A DNA stretch of 57,787 bases from Zongyangia hominis (GTDB taxonomy: Bacteria; Bacillota; Clostridia; Oscillospirales; Ruminococcaceae): positions 1 through 57,787 of the forward strand of contig NZ_JACRTC010000009.1 of the NCBI RefSeq assembly GCF_014385095.1, in the 5' to 3' direction. Each line of letters starts with the position of its first letter. Position 1 is the first letter of the stretch. The translations under genes were made by a program, and so were the position numbers. The notes below the pieces were generated by a model. It saw only the letters and a program-made list of their open reading frames with translations, ran no database searches and had not been told where the DNA came from. This document shows, piece by piece, positions 42,189 to 51,039 of this stretch.

Positions 42189-42650
42189 TCATAGATTGAC
42201 CGGCCATTTCTGACGCGCAAAGTACCGGCGCAGTCTCCGCAATGCGGCATGGATGGATTTTCCCGCCTGTGATGGCGTGATACCCTCCATTGCGGCAATA
42301 TCTTTCACTTTCATACCCAGCATATAGCGGGCATGGACACGGCGAGCCTGCATAGGCGGCAGGGAAGAAATGGCTTCATACAATCGCCGTATCAGTTCTT
42401 CGTATTCGGCTAATTCTTCTTTTTCTATCAGGTAGTCCTCCGGTGATGGCTGCGCCCAGCCGATGGCGGCATTTTCGATTCCATCGTTACAATCGAGGGA
42501 ATAAAACGCCTTATACCGGAACATCTTGCGATCTCTGGCGGCCTCGGCTCTCTTGTCCAGAAGAAACGCTTCGACGATCTCATCGGACACCTCCACACAA
42601 ATGTCCTCTTTGCAAAATGGATAATATTGTTTGAGATTGATGGTCTGCAT
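42189..42650 (-). CDS. Sigma-70-like protein 1 of a tandem trio
   Basis: A 153-residue protein starting at ATG 42650. The C-terminal part is a sigma region 4-like HTH: LPPMQARRVHARYMLGMKVKDIAAMEGITPSQAGKSI. The N-terminal MQTINLKQYYPF opening is shared with the next gene. It starts 11 bases after that gene ends. It is probably an element transcription regulator. Confidence 0.78.
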   Translation of the reverse strand: MQTINLKQYYPFCKEDICVEVSDEIVEAFLLDKRAEAARDRKMFRYKAFYSLDCNDGIENAAIGWAQPSPEDYLIEKEELAEYEELIRRLYEAISSLPPMQARRVHARYMLGMKVKDIAAMEGITPSQAGKSIHAALRRLRRYFARQKWPVNL

Positions 42651-42660
42651 AGGCACGCCC

Positions 42661-43113
42661 TCACTCTGTTTGAAAAAGGTCATCATAGCAGCGGCGCATA
42701 TTCCGCAGACCTCGACGGATGGCAACGCTGACCTTGCTGCTGTGGACGCCCTCTCTCCGGGAGATTTCCGGCTGCTTGATACCAGTAATGTAGTAGGCGT
42801 GAACACGGCGGGCCTGTGTCGGAGTGGCATGAGCCAGAGCCATCGGCAGAGCTGCAATCAGGTGCAGGCGGGTGGTCATTTCTTCTCGTTCCAGCAAAAT
42901 ATCTTCCGGCGATCTGCTGTGTTCCAGCGCGTAATTTTCCAGCCAGCTGTATGCGTCCAGAGAGTAGTAGGCGCAGTGGTAGACTTTCCGGCGCTCATAG
43001 TTCTCCATCTCCCGCTTGGCCTGATATATCGCTGCCCATACCTCGTCCGTAACATCCACAAACTCGTCATGCCGGTAGTGGGGATACATCCACCGCAGAT
43101 TGATTGTTTTCAT
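42661..43113 (-). CDS. Sigma-70-like protein 2 of a tandem trio
   Basis: A 150-residue paralogue of the previous protein: MKTINLRWMYPHYRHDEFVDV opening (in part) and an HTH near residues 100-145 (TQARRVHAYYITGIKQPEISRREGVHSSKVSVAI). AGGAGG precedes ATG 43113. Both proteins look like sigma-factor derivatives without a full region 2. Confidence 0.78.
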   Translation of the reverse strand: MKTINLRWMYPHYRHDEFVDVTDEVWAAIYQAKREMENYERRKVYHCAYYSLDAYSWLENYALEHSRSPEDILLEREEMTTRLHLIAALPMALAHATPTQARRVHAYYITGIKQPEISRREGVHSSKVSVAIRRGLRNMRRCYDDLFQTE

Positions 43114-43216
43114 AGGCTTACCTCCTGAAAATCGGAGAGGCGGACAGCTCGTCCGCTGTCCGCCCCTCGCTGAGATAAGGGAAATGATCCCTTTCACTTG
43201 GTAGCCAGAAAACAGG

Positions 43217-43630
43217 TCATTCGTTAAGCCTGTTCTCAAAGAAATTTATAAATTTTTTTCTGACCGCCTCCACACTTTGATAAACAGCCACTTTGGAGCA
43301 GCCGCACAGCACACCGATCTCTGCAAGGCTCAGCCCGTCAAGCGCATAGAGCAGGAACCGGCGGCGCTGGGCCTCGGTACAGGTGTCCAGAACAGCCATC
43401 AGATCATGCAGCGTTTCCATGCGGCAAAGGTATTCCTCCGGCGTTTCGCTGTAAACGCCCACGCCCTCGGTAAAAGCTATGTACTCGTCAAACTCCCGCC
43501 CGTCCCAATGCCGCCGCTGTTCATGGGCAAGGTTTTCCGTTTTGTGATCGGCCCGGTCAAGAAATTCATAGACTTCCAGCGTAACCTCCACGGCCACAGC
43601 TTGTCCGTTATAATTGATGGTAACTTCCAT
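43217..43630 (-). CDS. Sigma-70-like protein 3 of a tandem trio
   Basis: A 137-residue protein starting at ATG 43630, behind AGGAAAGG. Beta-like start (EVTINYNGQAVAVEVTLEVY) and C-terminal HTH RRRFLLYALDGLSLAEIGVLCGCSKVAVYQSV. It is more distant from the other two but has the same domain order. An 11-bp hairpin lies just before its ribosome site. Confidence 0.75.
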   Translation of the reverse strand: MEVTINYNGQAVAVEVTLEVYEFLDRADHKTENLAHEQRRHWDGREFDEYIAFTEGVGVYSETPEEYLCRMETLHDLMAVLDTCTEAQRRRFLLYALDGLSLAEIGVLCGCSKVAVYQSVEAVRKKFINFFENRLNE

Positions 43631-43642
43631 CTGCCTTTCCTC

Positions 43643-43721
43643 CATTCAGATTTTTTTGGTAAATCTGAATGAGGCGGCGGGGCGCGGCACCGGGGATAAA
43701 GTTCGGGCCATGCTGACCCGA
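43643..43721 (-). promoter_or_regulatory. Leader hairpin and operator of the sigma-like trio
   Basis: CATTCAGATTT and AAATCTGAATG (43643-43653, 43661-43671) form an 11-bp perfect stem next to the ribosome site of the first gene. The palindrome TCGGGCCATGCTGACCCGA lies at 43703-43721 and is a close copy of 18316-18334. Apart from a small ORF the remaining 43722-44108 shows nothing definite. Confidence 0.5.
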
Positions 43722-43792
43722 TGTTCCGGCTCCACAGGTATGAAAAAACGCCCGGACAGCAGAAAGCTATTCGAGCGCAAAAACTCCAATAT

Positions 43793-43909
43793 TCACTTAC
43801 AGAATGACAATTTTCGCACCGGCTGCCAGACGGGGCCTGTTCGTTGACTGGGCTTTTTTTGACGGTAGTGAAATATCGTCTGAATTTGTCGGCGGTCAAT
43901 GTGCTTCAT
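43793..43909 (-). CDS. Possible 38-residue basic peptide
   Basis: A short ORF starting at ATG 43909 after TTAGGAGGG, reading MKHIDRRQIQTIFHYRQ and continuing with a basic, Lys/Arg-rich tail. The ribosome site is good, but no homologue is known to me. It lies upstream of the sigma-like trio. Confidence 0.35.
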   Translation of the reverse strand: MKHIDRRQIQTIFHYRQKKPSQRTGPVWQPVRKLSFCK

Positions 43910-44108
43910 GGCGGTTCCCTCCTAAAGCCGCCGTGTCAGCGTGTAGTCGTCACTCCTTTGTCGAGGGCATAAGGAACGGCGGCCTTGATGTTACTCAAAA
44001 CCGCCGCAGTACCCGGAAAATCCATTTTGGGCGCACAAAGCTGCCTGCCCTGCAACGGTTTTTTCCTTTCCCCGTCTTGCGGGGCAGGATCGCTTGGCTT
44101 ATTCGGTT

Positions 44109-44480
44109 TTAGTCTTGCTCTTGTTCGACTGCCTCTTTCAGCCGGTCAAAACTCTCATCGCTGATGATGTGTTCAATACGGCAGGCATCGGCCTCCGCAG
44201 TTTTGGGGTCAACGCCTGCGGTGATAAGCTGCTCAGTAAAGAAGCAGTGACGCTCGTAGATTTTTTCGGCTACCTCGCGGCCCACATCGGTCAGATGGAG
44301 AAAGTGATCTTCGTCCATCATAAGAAAGCCGCCGTCCCGCAAGGTAGCCACTGCATGGCACACGCTGGGCTTTGACACCTCCATGTGCCGGGCCACATCT
44401 ACGGAGCGCACCATACCGCGTTTCTTTTGGAGAACAAGGATGGTTTCCAGGTAGTCCTCCCCGGACGCATGAAGTTTCAT
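44109..44480 (-). CDS. DtxR/MntR-family metal-dependent repressor
   Basis: A 123-residue repressor with winged-helix (RSVDVARHMEVSKPSVCHAVATL) and metal-binding/dimer domain (DVGREVAEKIYERHCFFTEQL, and CRIEHIISDE). Family members repress uptake genes when Fe or Mn is bound. It lies last in the uptake operon, 12 bases after the ABC gene, and a DtxR-like box lies before the first gene of the operon (50859-50882). Confidence 0.9.
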   Translation of the reverse strand: MKLHASGEDYLETILVLQKKRGMVRSVDVARHMEVSKPSVCHAVATLRDGGFLMMDEDHFLHLTDVGREVAEKIYERHCFFTEQLITAGVDPKTAEADACRIEHIISDESFDRLKEAVEQEQD

Positions 44481-44491
44481 CTGAACCTCCT

Positions 44492-46228
44492 TTACTGAGC
44501 CAGCTTCCAGCCGATGGCCTCTTGTCTGGCCGATACAAAGTCAGCATACAGGCCCTTCTGCTGGATCAGCTCCGCATGAGTGCCGCGCTGGACGATATGA
44601 GCGTTGTCCAGTACAAGGATCTGATCGGCGTTGCGGACGGTTTTCAGCCGGTGGGCAATCATGATGATAGTCTTGTCATGGGTCAATGCCTCGATAGCCC
44701 GCTGCAATTCATCCTCATTCTCCGGGTCAACACTGCTTGTCGCCTCGTCCAAAATGATGATGGGTGCGTCCTTCAGCATGGCGCGGGCGATGGAAATCCG
44801 CTGTTTCTCGCCGCCGGACAAAGTACCGCCTCCCTCGCCAATCACGGTGTCATAGCCATCCGGCAGGGCAGAAATAAAGTCATGGCAGCAAGCCTTCTTC
44901 GCCGCCTCAACCACCTGCTCATGGGTGGCGTCCGGGCAGCCAAACTTGATATTGTTCTCAATTGTATCTGCAAAGAGGTATACGCTCTGGAACACCATCG
45001 AGATATTTTTCATCAGGCTGTCCAGCTTAAAATCTCGTACATCCGTACCGCCTATGGTAATCTTCCCGGCATTCACATCCCAAAAACGGGCAATCAGGTT
45101 GCACATCGTTGTCTTTCCTGCCCCGGAAGGGCCGACAATGGCCGTAGTCGTTTTTTCGGGAATGGTAAAGCTGACCTGATCTAATATCTTGCGGTCTGCG
45201 TAGGAAAAATCCACCTTGTCAAACACGATCTCGCTGGACTTCGGCGTAATGTCAGCGCCTTTCTCGTCCATCACCGGCGTGTCATCAATGGAGTTTGCCG
45301 TATCCATCGAGGCCGCCAGCATTTGCAGCAAAGAGGCCATATTCCCGGCGTTCTCCAAATCGTTGAACACCATGAAAGAAGCAATCACCAAAATCAGACC
45401 GTAGGCCAGCGGCAGGGAGCCGTCCAGCCAGAACCAGACCGAGGCTAAAAGCAACAGGACGCTGAACACTCGGACAACAGCCTGTTTGATAGCGTCATAG
45501 GGAACGCTGGCCTTTGTCAGTTTCAGGTTGTCCCGGCAGCTCGCCTTAATTGCACTGCCAATAGACTGCGTGCTGTCCCGTTCAAGACCAAATGCTTTAA
45601 CAATCCCCATGCCCTGAATGTACTCCAACACGGACTCTACAAGGGACTCCTGTGTGTGCTGACGCACCCCGCTGAGCGCGGCAGATTTGCGAAGAGCCAG
45701 TTCCGCCGCCGCAAGGTAAATCAGGACACCGGCAGCGGCCACAAGACCGATCCGCCAGTCAAATACCAACAGGACGATGACGAGGGCAACCGAGTTGAAA
45801 AAACCGCCCAGCACTGACACCAGAACACGAGCTGCTGAGTTCTCTACATCGCCCAAAGTTGTTGTGACAATGGCGGTAATATTCCCGATACTATTCTTGT
45901 TGAAGTAGCCCATCGGGATGTAGCGCAGCCGATCTCCGATGTGGATACGCTTTTCCGCCACCATGCAATAGCCGGTTTCCGTCTGCTCCATCGTGGAAAA
46001 ATAGGTCGTGATGATACGCCCAATGAGGGAAACGGCCATAATTCCCAGCGAAATGCAGATAAACTTTCCGTCCCGGTTGTCAGATACCAGTGCACCAATT
46101 ACCACAAAGAGGGCGGCAAACTGCATGGCTGAAAACAGCCCGGACAGGAATGAGAATAACAGGGATTTTTTTAGAAGCCCCTTTTTGCTGCCTGCAAAAG
46201 CAAAGATTTTTTTCAATGTTCCATACAT
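44492..46228 (-). CDS. ABC transporter, fused permease/ATPase (YbtQ-like)
   Basis: A 578-residue half-transporter starting at ATG 46228. Six membrane segments occupy residues 20-310, followed by the ATPase: Walker A GPSGAGKTT, signature LSGGEKQR and Walker B IIILDEATS. It is an exporter-fold protein, but pairs like this (YbtP/YbtQ, IrtA/IrtB, Eqb) import iron-siderophore complexes. The DtxR gene follows and its partner gene precedes, which favours siderophore uptake. Confidence 0.85.
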   Translation of the reverse strand: MYGTLKKIFAFAGSKKGLLKKSLLFSFLSGLFSAMQFAALFVVIGALVSDNRDGKFICISLGIMAVSLIGRIITTYFSTMEQTETGYCMVAEKRIHIGDRLRYIPMGYFNKNSIGNITAIVTTTLGDVENSAARVLVSVLGGFFNSVALVIVLLVFDWRIGLVAAAGVLIYLAAAELALRKSAALSGVRQHTQESLVESVLEYIQGMGIVKAFGLERDSTQSIGSAIKASCRDNLKLTKASVPYDAIKQAVVRVFSVLLLLASVWFWLDGSLPLAYGLILVIASFMVFNDLENAGNMASLLQMLAASMDTANSIDDTPVMDEKGADITPKSSEIVFDKVDFSYADRKILDQVSFTIPEKTTTAIVGPSGAGKTTMCNLIARFWDVNAGKITIGGTDVRDFKLDSLMKNISMVFQSVYLFADTIENNIKFGCPDATHEQVVEAAKKACCHDFISALPDGYDTVIGEGGGTLSGGEKQRISIARAMLKDAPIIILDEATSSVDPENEDELQRAIEALTHDKTIIMIAHRLKTVRNADQILVLDNAHIVQRGTHAELIQQKGLYADFVSARQEAIGWKLAQ

Positions 46229-46242
46229 CTGACAACACCCCC

Positions 46243-47988
46243 TTACATCTGGTCTTTCGCGCCGATGTGCGCCTGCCACATATCCCGGTAGAGGGGGCAG
46301 GTTTCCAGCAACTTCTCATGCGTACCCTGTGCGTGGATGGTTCCATCCTTCACCACAACGATGTTATCTGCGCCAACAATGGTAGACAGCCGGTGTGCAA
46401 TCACAATCAGGGTCTTGCCGACAGTTAAAGTGGAAATGGCTTTCTGCACCAGCGCCTCATTCTCTGGGTCGATATAGGCAGTTGCCTCGTCCAAAATGAC
46501 AACCGGCGCATTTTTCAGCATGGCGCGGGCGATGGCAATCCGCTGGCGTTCACCGCCGGAAAGATGGGAACCGGCGCTGCCGACAACCGTATCATAGCCA
46601 TTATCCAGCTTGCGGATAAAGGCGTCGCAGCCGCTTTGTTTGGCCGCCTGCTCCACCTCTGCGTCCGTGGCACTGGGTCTTCCCATGCGGATATTCTCCC
46701 GGATACTGCGGTTAAACAGGTAGTTGTCCTGAGATACATAGGAAATCTGGTCTGCAATTTCAGACAGCGGCATATCCTTCAGCTCATGGCCGCCGAGGGT
46801 AATGCTGCCGGATGTAACATCCCAATACCCGGCAATCAGCTTTGCCACCGTAGACTTGCCGGAGCCGGACGGCCCTACAAGGGCGGTCATGGTTCCGGGG
46901 TGGATGGCGAGATTCACATCATGCAAAACCTCTGTTGTCCCGTCATAGGAAAACGACACAGACCTAAGAGAAATGCCGGTATCTTCCAGCTTGATCGGCG
47001 TTTCTTTATGGTTCAGTTCTTCGGCGTTCAGAAGCTGGCTGATTTCTTCCACATTTGTCCCCAGTACAGCCAAATCGTCCGTAAAGGTAAAGGCCGCAAT
47101 AATCGGCCCAATCAGCCCCAGCGAGAAAATCACAATGGATAGGAAGGTGGAAAGCTCCAGACTGCCGGAGAGCCAGAATGCAAAACCGCAGGGCAGCACG
47201 CAAATCAGTACTGAGGGCAGGATGGCGTTGTAGGCGCTCATGGTTTTCTGGTTTTCCCGCATCCAGTCCACATAGTAGTTGGCGTTATAATTCACCGCGT
47301 CAGAATATTTTTTGTAGGAACCGGCGGATTGGCTGAACGCCTTTACCACCTCAATCCCGCCTATGTACTCTACAATGGCATTTGCCATCTGCTTGCCTGC
47401 CTTGACAGCACCCTCCCATTTGACGGGATAATTCTTCATACCGGCAGACATGACAGCAAGGCCCACCACCAGCGTAACAAGGGACAGGAGCGCCATGCGC
47501 CAGTCCAAAAGGAACAGGTACACGGCGATTACAAGCGGCACCAGCACATTTGCGGTCATTTCCGGGATCAGGTGTGCGAAGGTCGATTCCATGCCTTCCA
47601 CCCGGTCAACAATCGTCATTTTATACTGGCCGGACGGAGTATCTAAAATCGTCCCCATCGGGACGCGAGCCAGCTTTGCGGTGATATTCTCCCGCAGATC
47701 ACGTAGCGTGTAATAGGTCGCTGTGTGGGAAATCGTTGTAGAAAGACAGGAAAACAGCACCTTCCCAAAGTAGCCGCACAATGCAATAATACCAGCGGTC
47801 ACATAGCGGGATAAATTCTGTTCCCCAGACAACATCATTGTGACAATATGCGCCACGCAGAAATAGGGCACCATCTGGCAGGCCACGCCTAATACCGCAA
47901 GGATAACACTGCCGATGAATTTTCCATGATAGGGCTTGCTCCATCCCCATAAGACGCCTATGGGCGACTCTTTCTTTTCCTCCTTCAT
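46243..47988 (-). CDS. ABC transporter, fused permease/ATPase (YbtP-like)
   Basis: A 581-residue partner of the previous protein, with six membrane segments (residues 20-300) and ATPase motifs GPSGSGKST, LSGGERQR and VVILDEATA. The two likely form a heterodimer. Its ATG overlaps the stop of the upstream ATPase gene. Substrate specificity is inferred from context only. Confidence 0.85.
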   Translation of the reverse strand: MKEEKKESPIGVLWGWSKPYHGKFIGSVILAVLGVACQMVPYFCVAHIVTMMLSGEQNLSRYVTAGIIALCGYFGKVLFSCLSTTISHTATYYTLRDLRENITAKLARVPMGTILDTPSGQYKMTIVDRVEGMESTFAHLIPEMTANVLVPLVIAVYLFLLDWRMALLSLVTLVVGLAVMSAGMKNYPVKWEGAVKAGKQMANAIVEYIGGIEVVKAFSQSAGSYKKYSDAVNYNANYYVDWMRENQKTMSAYNAILPSVLICVLPCGFAFWLSGSLELSTFLSIVIFSLGLIGPIIAAFTFTDDLAVLGTNVEEISQLLNAEELNHKETPIKLEDTGISLRSVSFSYDGTTEVLHDVNLAIHPGTMTALVGPSGSGKSTVAKLIAGYWDVTSGSITLGGHELKDMPLSEIADQISYVSQDNYLFNRSIRENIRMGRPSATDAEVEQAAKQSGCDAFIRKLDNGYDTVVGSAGSHLSGGERQRIAIARAMLKNAPVVILDEATAYIDPENEALVQKAISTLTVGKTLIVIAHRLSTIVGADNIVVVKDGTIHAQGTHEKLLETCPLYRDMWQAHIGAKDQM

Positions 47989-49499
47989 TCTGTGGACACC
48001 TCCTTCTTCATATCACTCAGGAAAAACTTTAGCAGGCGTTTTCGGCCATCGCTGTCCTCTATGGAATAACTTTCCTGAATTTGCCCATTTTCTAAGTGAA
48101 GGACATAATTGCAACAGCGTAGAATAAATTCCGGGTCATGCGTTACCACAAGCGCGGTTCTTCCGGCATTTGCCACCTGATTGACAACATTAGCGACCTG
48201 CCTCATGTGAAACAGGTCAAGGCCGCTGGTCGGTTCATCGAATAAAATCAAAGGGCGCTCCGAAGCAATCGCAGAGGCAACCGCCACGCGCTGCTTTTGG
48301 CCGCCGGACAGTCCCATCGGGTGGCAGTCCTCATAAGGCAGCAGGTCCATCTCCTGCAAGATTTCTCTTGCCCTCTGCTTATCCTCAGTTCCCATACTGA
48401 GCAGAATTTCATCCAGAACACTTTCGGTAAAGAGTTGGTGGTTCACATCCTGCATGACCATATAGCAGAGTTTCAATCGTTCTTTTCTGGAATAAGTCTT
48501 GCTCTGATCCTGCACTGTTCCCTTGAAGTGCTTTTCCAATCCGCATAGACACCGGGCAAATGTGGATTTTCCAGCACCATTATGTCCGATGATGGCCGTG
48601 GCGCTGCCGGATGGGAAAGAGGTTTCCGTTATATGCAAGGTTTCCGGCTCATGCTTATAGGCGAAGGACACATTCTTTATCGTCCAAACCGCCTCATTCA
48701 TTCTCTGCGGCGTGCCTTCAACTTCTGAAAGCCCCGCAAGATCAAGAGGGCGCAATCCCATATCATCGCGCTGTCTTGCCGACAGGCCGCAAAATTCCTC
48801 TGCTGTATAATCACCTTCGATTTCTCCATCTTTTAGGTACAGGACACGGTCAAAGAGGCCGGACAGATAATACAGCCGATGTTCAGAGATGATGATGGTC
48901 TTTCCCTGCGATTTCAAAGTAAAGAGTAGCTGTCGAAAATCAGCGATAGCGTATGCGTCAAGGTTGGATGATGGCTCATCAAGCACATAAATATCCGGGT
49001 CAATCGCCGCTGCCGATCCGCAGGCGATTTTTTGCTTTTCACCGCCGGACAAAGAAAAAATACTTCTATCAAGCAGCGGCTCCAACTTTAGCTGTGCAGC
49101 TACACGCTTTACACGGTCACGCACAAGATCTTCCGCTATGCCGTGATTCTCTGGGCCGAAAGCCAGTTCGCTGGTCGTGTCCACATTGAAAAACTGAGAA
49201 CGCGGATTTTGAAATACAGAACCGACTTTCAGAGAAATATCAAACAGTGACAGGTCACGGGTATCCTTTCCATCCAGATAGACGGAGCCGGTATAAGTCC
49301 CCTCATGATAATGGGGGATCAAGCCGTTAAACAACCGGGTCATGGTTGTTTTCCCACAGCCGGAAGTCCCGCAGAGCAGGACAAAAGAACCGTCCTCAAT
49401 AGTGCAGGAAATATGTTTCAAAGCGCCACCGGCCTGCCTCTCACTGTCGGGAAGGGTACTGGCAGGATAAGAAAAGGACACATCTTGACATTCAATCAT
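47985..49499 (-). CDS. ECF transporter ATPase with two ATPase domains (EcfA type)
   Basis: A 504-residue protein starting at ATG 49499 (AGGAGG eight bases before). Two ATPase domains are fused: GTSGCGKTT with LSGGEKQK, and GHNGAGKST with LSGGQKQR, as in the double-domain CbiO/YkoD type. It powers an ECF importer with the EcfT and S proteins encoded next to it. Confidence 0.88.
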   Translation of the reverse strand: MIECQDVSFSYPASTLPDSERQAGGALKHISCTIEDGSFVLLCGTSGCGKTTMTRLFNGLIPHYHEGTYTGSVYLDGKDTRDLSLFDISLKVGSVFQNPRSQFFNVDTTSELAFGPENHGIAEDLVRDRVKRVAAQLKLEPLLDRSIFSLSGGEKQKIACGSAAAIDPDIYVLDEPSSNLDAYAIADFRQLLFTLKSQGKTIIISEHRLYYLSGLFDRVLYLKDGEIEGDYTAEEFCGLSARQRDDMGLRPLDLAGLSEVEGTPQRMNEAVWTIKNVSFAYKHEPETLHITETSFPSGSATAIIGHNGAGKSTFARCLCGLEKHFKGTVQDQSKTYSRKERLKLCYMVMQDVNHQLFTESVLDEILLSMGTEDKQRAREILQEMDLLPYEDCHPMGLSGGQKQRVAVASAIASERPLILFDEPTSGLDLFHMRQVANVVNQVANAGRTALVVTHDPEFILRCCNYVLHLENGQIQESYSIEDSDGRKRLLKFFLSDMKKEVSTE

Positions 49500-49504
49500 T
49501 TCCT

Positions 49505-50242
49505 TCACCTCCTTGCGGCAAGCACATAGATTTGCGCTGCAAATGCTCCCAGACAGATCAGCAGGAAAATAACATCCTGCACATGAAAACCCAGCTTACA
49601 GATATTCGTCCGTTTTACCGGGCCTCCCAATCCCCGCGTAAGGGCTGCCTGGGACAGTTCCTCTCCGATTTTGACGGAGCAGATCATCATGGGGACAATC
49701 CGATACTCTAAAATCGCACCGACTTTTCCACCACCAAAGCGGATGCCACGCATCCGCATGGCGTCCCCAATAGCGCTCCATTCTTCCGCAACCGTGGGAA
49801 AGAAGCGAAACATCACAGACATAGGAATGGTGATCTGCTGCGGCAGGTGGAGCCGTTCCATCGCCGCAACAAATTCGCTGACCGTGGTTGTAGTTACCAC
49901 GAAATATCCCATGACCACGCTGGGGGTGAACCGCAGAAGAATACCAACGACGGCTACCGCGATGTAGTTTGCTACGCCGGTCAGTCGGGACAGGCCGAAC
50001 ATTTCCAGACACAGACTGCCTCCAAAAATCAGGATATAGAGAACAGCGCCTTTCCATTTTCTGGCCGCTGACAAAAGTAACAGCGGGATCGCCGCCAAAA
50101 CGATGATGTAATACTGCATGATACCTTCATACGAACCGCCTAAAATAAAGACAGCTATGGTAATCAGTACCGCCAGTTTTGTCCGGGGGTCTAATAAAAT
50201 TCCGCTATTGTTTTTTTGACTTGCAAGAAGTTCGCGGCTCAT
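49505..50242 (-). CDS. ECF transporter transmembrane protein (EcfT)
   Basis: A 245-residue membrane protein with about five to six segments and the EcfT coupling motifs near residues 155-190 (AMRMRGIRF and LTRGLGG regions). Starts at ATG overlapping the stop of the S-component gene (TAATG). It couples the S-component to the ATPase. Confidence 0.87.
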   Translation of the reverse strand: MSRELLASQKNNSGILLDPRTKLAVLITIAVFILGGSYEGIMQYYIIVLAAIPLLLLSAARKWKGAVLYILIFGGSLCLEMFGLSRLTGVANYIAVAVVGILLRFTPSVVMGYFVVTTTTVSEFVAAMERLHLPQQITIPMSVMFRFFPTVAEEWSAIGDAMRMRGIRFGGGKVGAILEYRIVPMMICSVKIGEELSQAALTRGLGGPVKRTNICKLGFHVQDVIFLLICLGAFAAQIYVLAARR

Positions 50243-50823
50243 TACACAATTCCCGCCCGCTCAAAGTGCTTTTTGAAAATCTTCCGTCCAATCAGACCGC
50301 CGACAAGACCGCTGACGAAAGCAGCAATAAGCAGTGCCGGCAAAATCCAGTCTGGCATATAAGCCATAAGCGTGTCGGCATATTCCTGACCATAGCCGGG
50401 GAGCAGGCTCTGGTAGTAAGCGTCACGCGTCACAACGATGGGAATAAACGCCCCGATTACCCACATGGAAAAAACGCCGTGGATCAGCACTTCACGCTTG
50501 GCGTTCTTGTAGTCACAGGCTTTCATCATAAAATCGGAAATCAGCCCGAAAATCAGCCCGGTAGGGATGCACCACCAGCCCATGCCGGTCAGCAGCATAA
50601 TGATACCGAGCAGCACCCCGCAGATGGTAAGCATACCGAATTTTTTGATTTTGGAGAAGAACAACATCATCGGAATACCGCCCACAAGCGGCACGATCAC
50701 GCTGATAAGCGGAATGAAAATCGGGATAAAACCGATGGACGCCGCAGCGAAAATGACGATAAAATAAATCGCCGTGAAAATACCGATATTGATGAGATCC
50801 TTTCCTTGCAATTTGTTGTTCAT
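50242..50823 (-). CDS. MptD-family ECF S-component
   Basis: A 193-residue, six-segment membrane protein starting at ATG 50823 after AGGAGG. The family (MptD-like putative S-component) is found next to EcfT/EcfA and siderophore-type ABC pairs in Firmicutes. It is the substrate-binding part of the importer; the ligand is unknown, an iron chelate being likely from context. Confidence 0.8.
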   Translation of the reverse strand: MNNKLQGKDLINIGIFTAIYFIVIFAAASIGFIPIFIPLISVIVPLVGGIPMMLFFSKIKKFGMLTICGVLLGIIMLLTGMGWWCIPTGLIFGLISDFMMKACDYKNAKREVLIHGVFSMWVIGAFIPIVVTRDAYYQSLLPGYGQEYADTLMAYMPDWILPALLIAAFVSGLVGGLIGRKIFKKHFERAGIV

Positions 50824-50858
50824 TGCGAAACCTCCTAACATGATTACTTTCGTCTTGA

Positions 50859-50882
50859 TTAGTTCTTGCTAACCAACCCTAA
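50859..50882 (-). promoter_or_regulatory. DtxR-like box in the uptake operon promoter
   Basis: On the minus strand TTAGGGTTGGTTAGCAAG lies within a TTAG...CTAA dyad, resembling the DtxR/IdeR consensus TTAGGTTAGCCTAACCTAA in its left half. It lies 36 bases before the first gene of the operon, beside a TATCAT -10-like sequence. It fits repression by the DtxR-type protein of the same operon. Confidence 0.5.
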
Positions 50883-50972
50883 TGATAGCATAAACTCAGC
50901 TGTGCTTCTATGCACATATCGGTATTTTAAGCCCGTATAGCAAGGAGCTTTTTCGCTCTACCAGAATATCCA

Positions 50973-51001
50973 TTGACCAGGAGTTTTCTCGCAGGTATAA
51001 T
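50973..51001 (+). promoter_or_regulatory. Promoter of the AraC-type gene
   Basis: TTGACC (50973-50978) and TATAAT (50996-51001) with a spacing of 17 bases, a near-consensus vegetative promoter 38 bases before the gene start. It is divergent from the uptake operon. Confidence 0.8.
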
Positions 51002-51039
51002 AATATCAGCGATTTTGCGTGATGAAAGGGGCGAAGCAG

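Noticed and set aside
44040..44090. CCCCG/CGGGG hairpin as terminator after the DtxR gene
   Set aside because: The T run lies before rather than after the stem on the minus strand, so it is not a rho-independent terminator for that operon.
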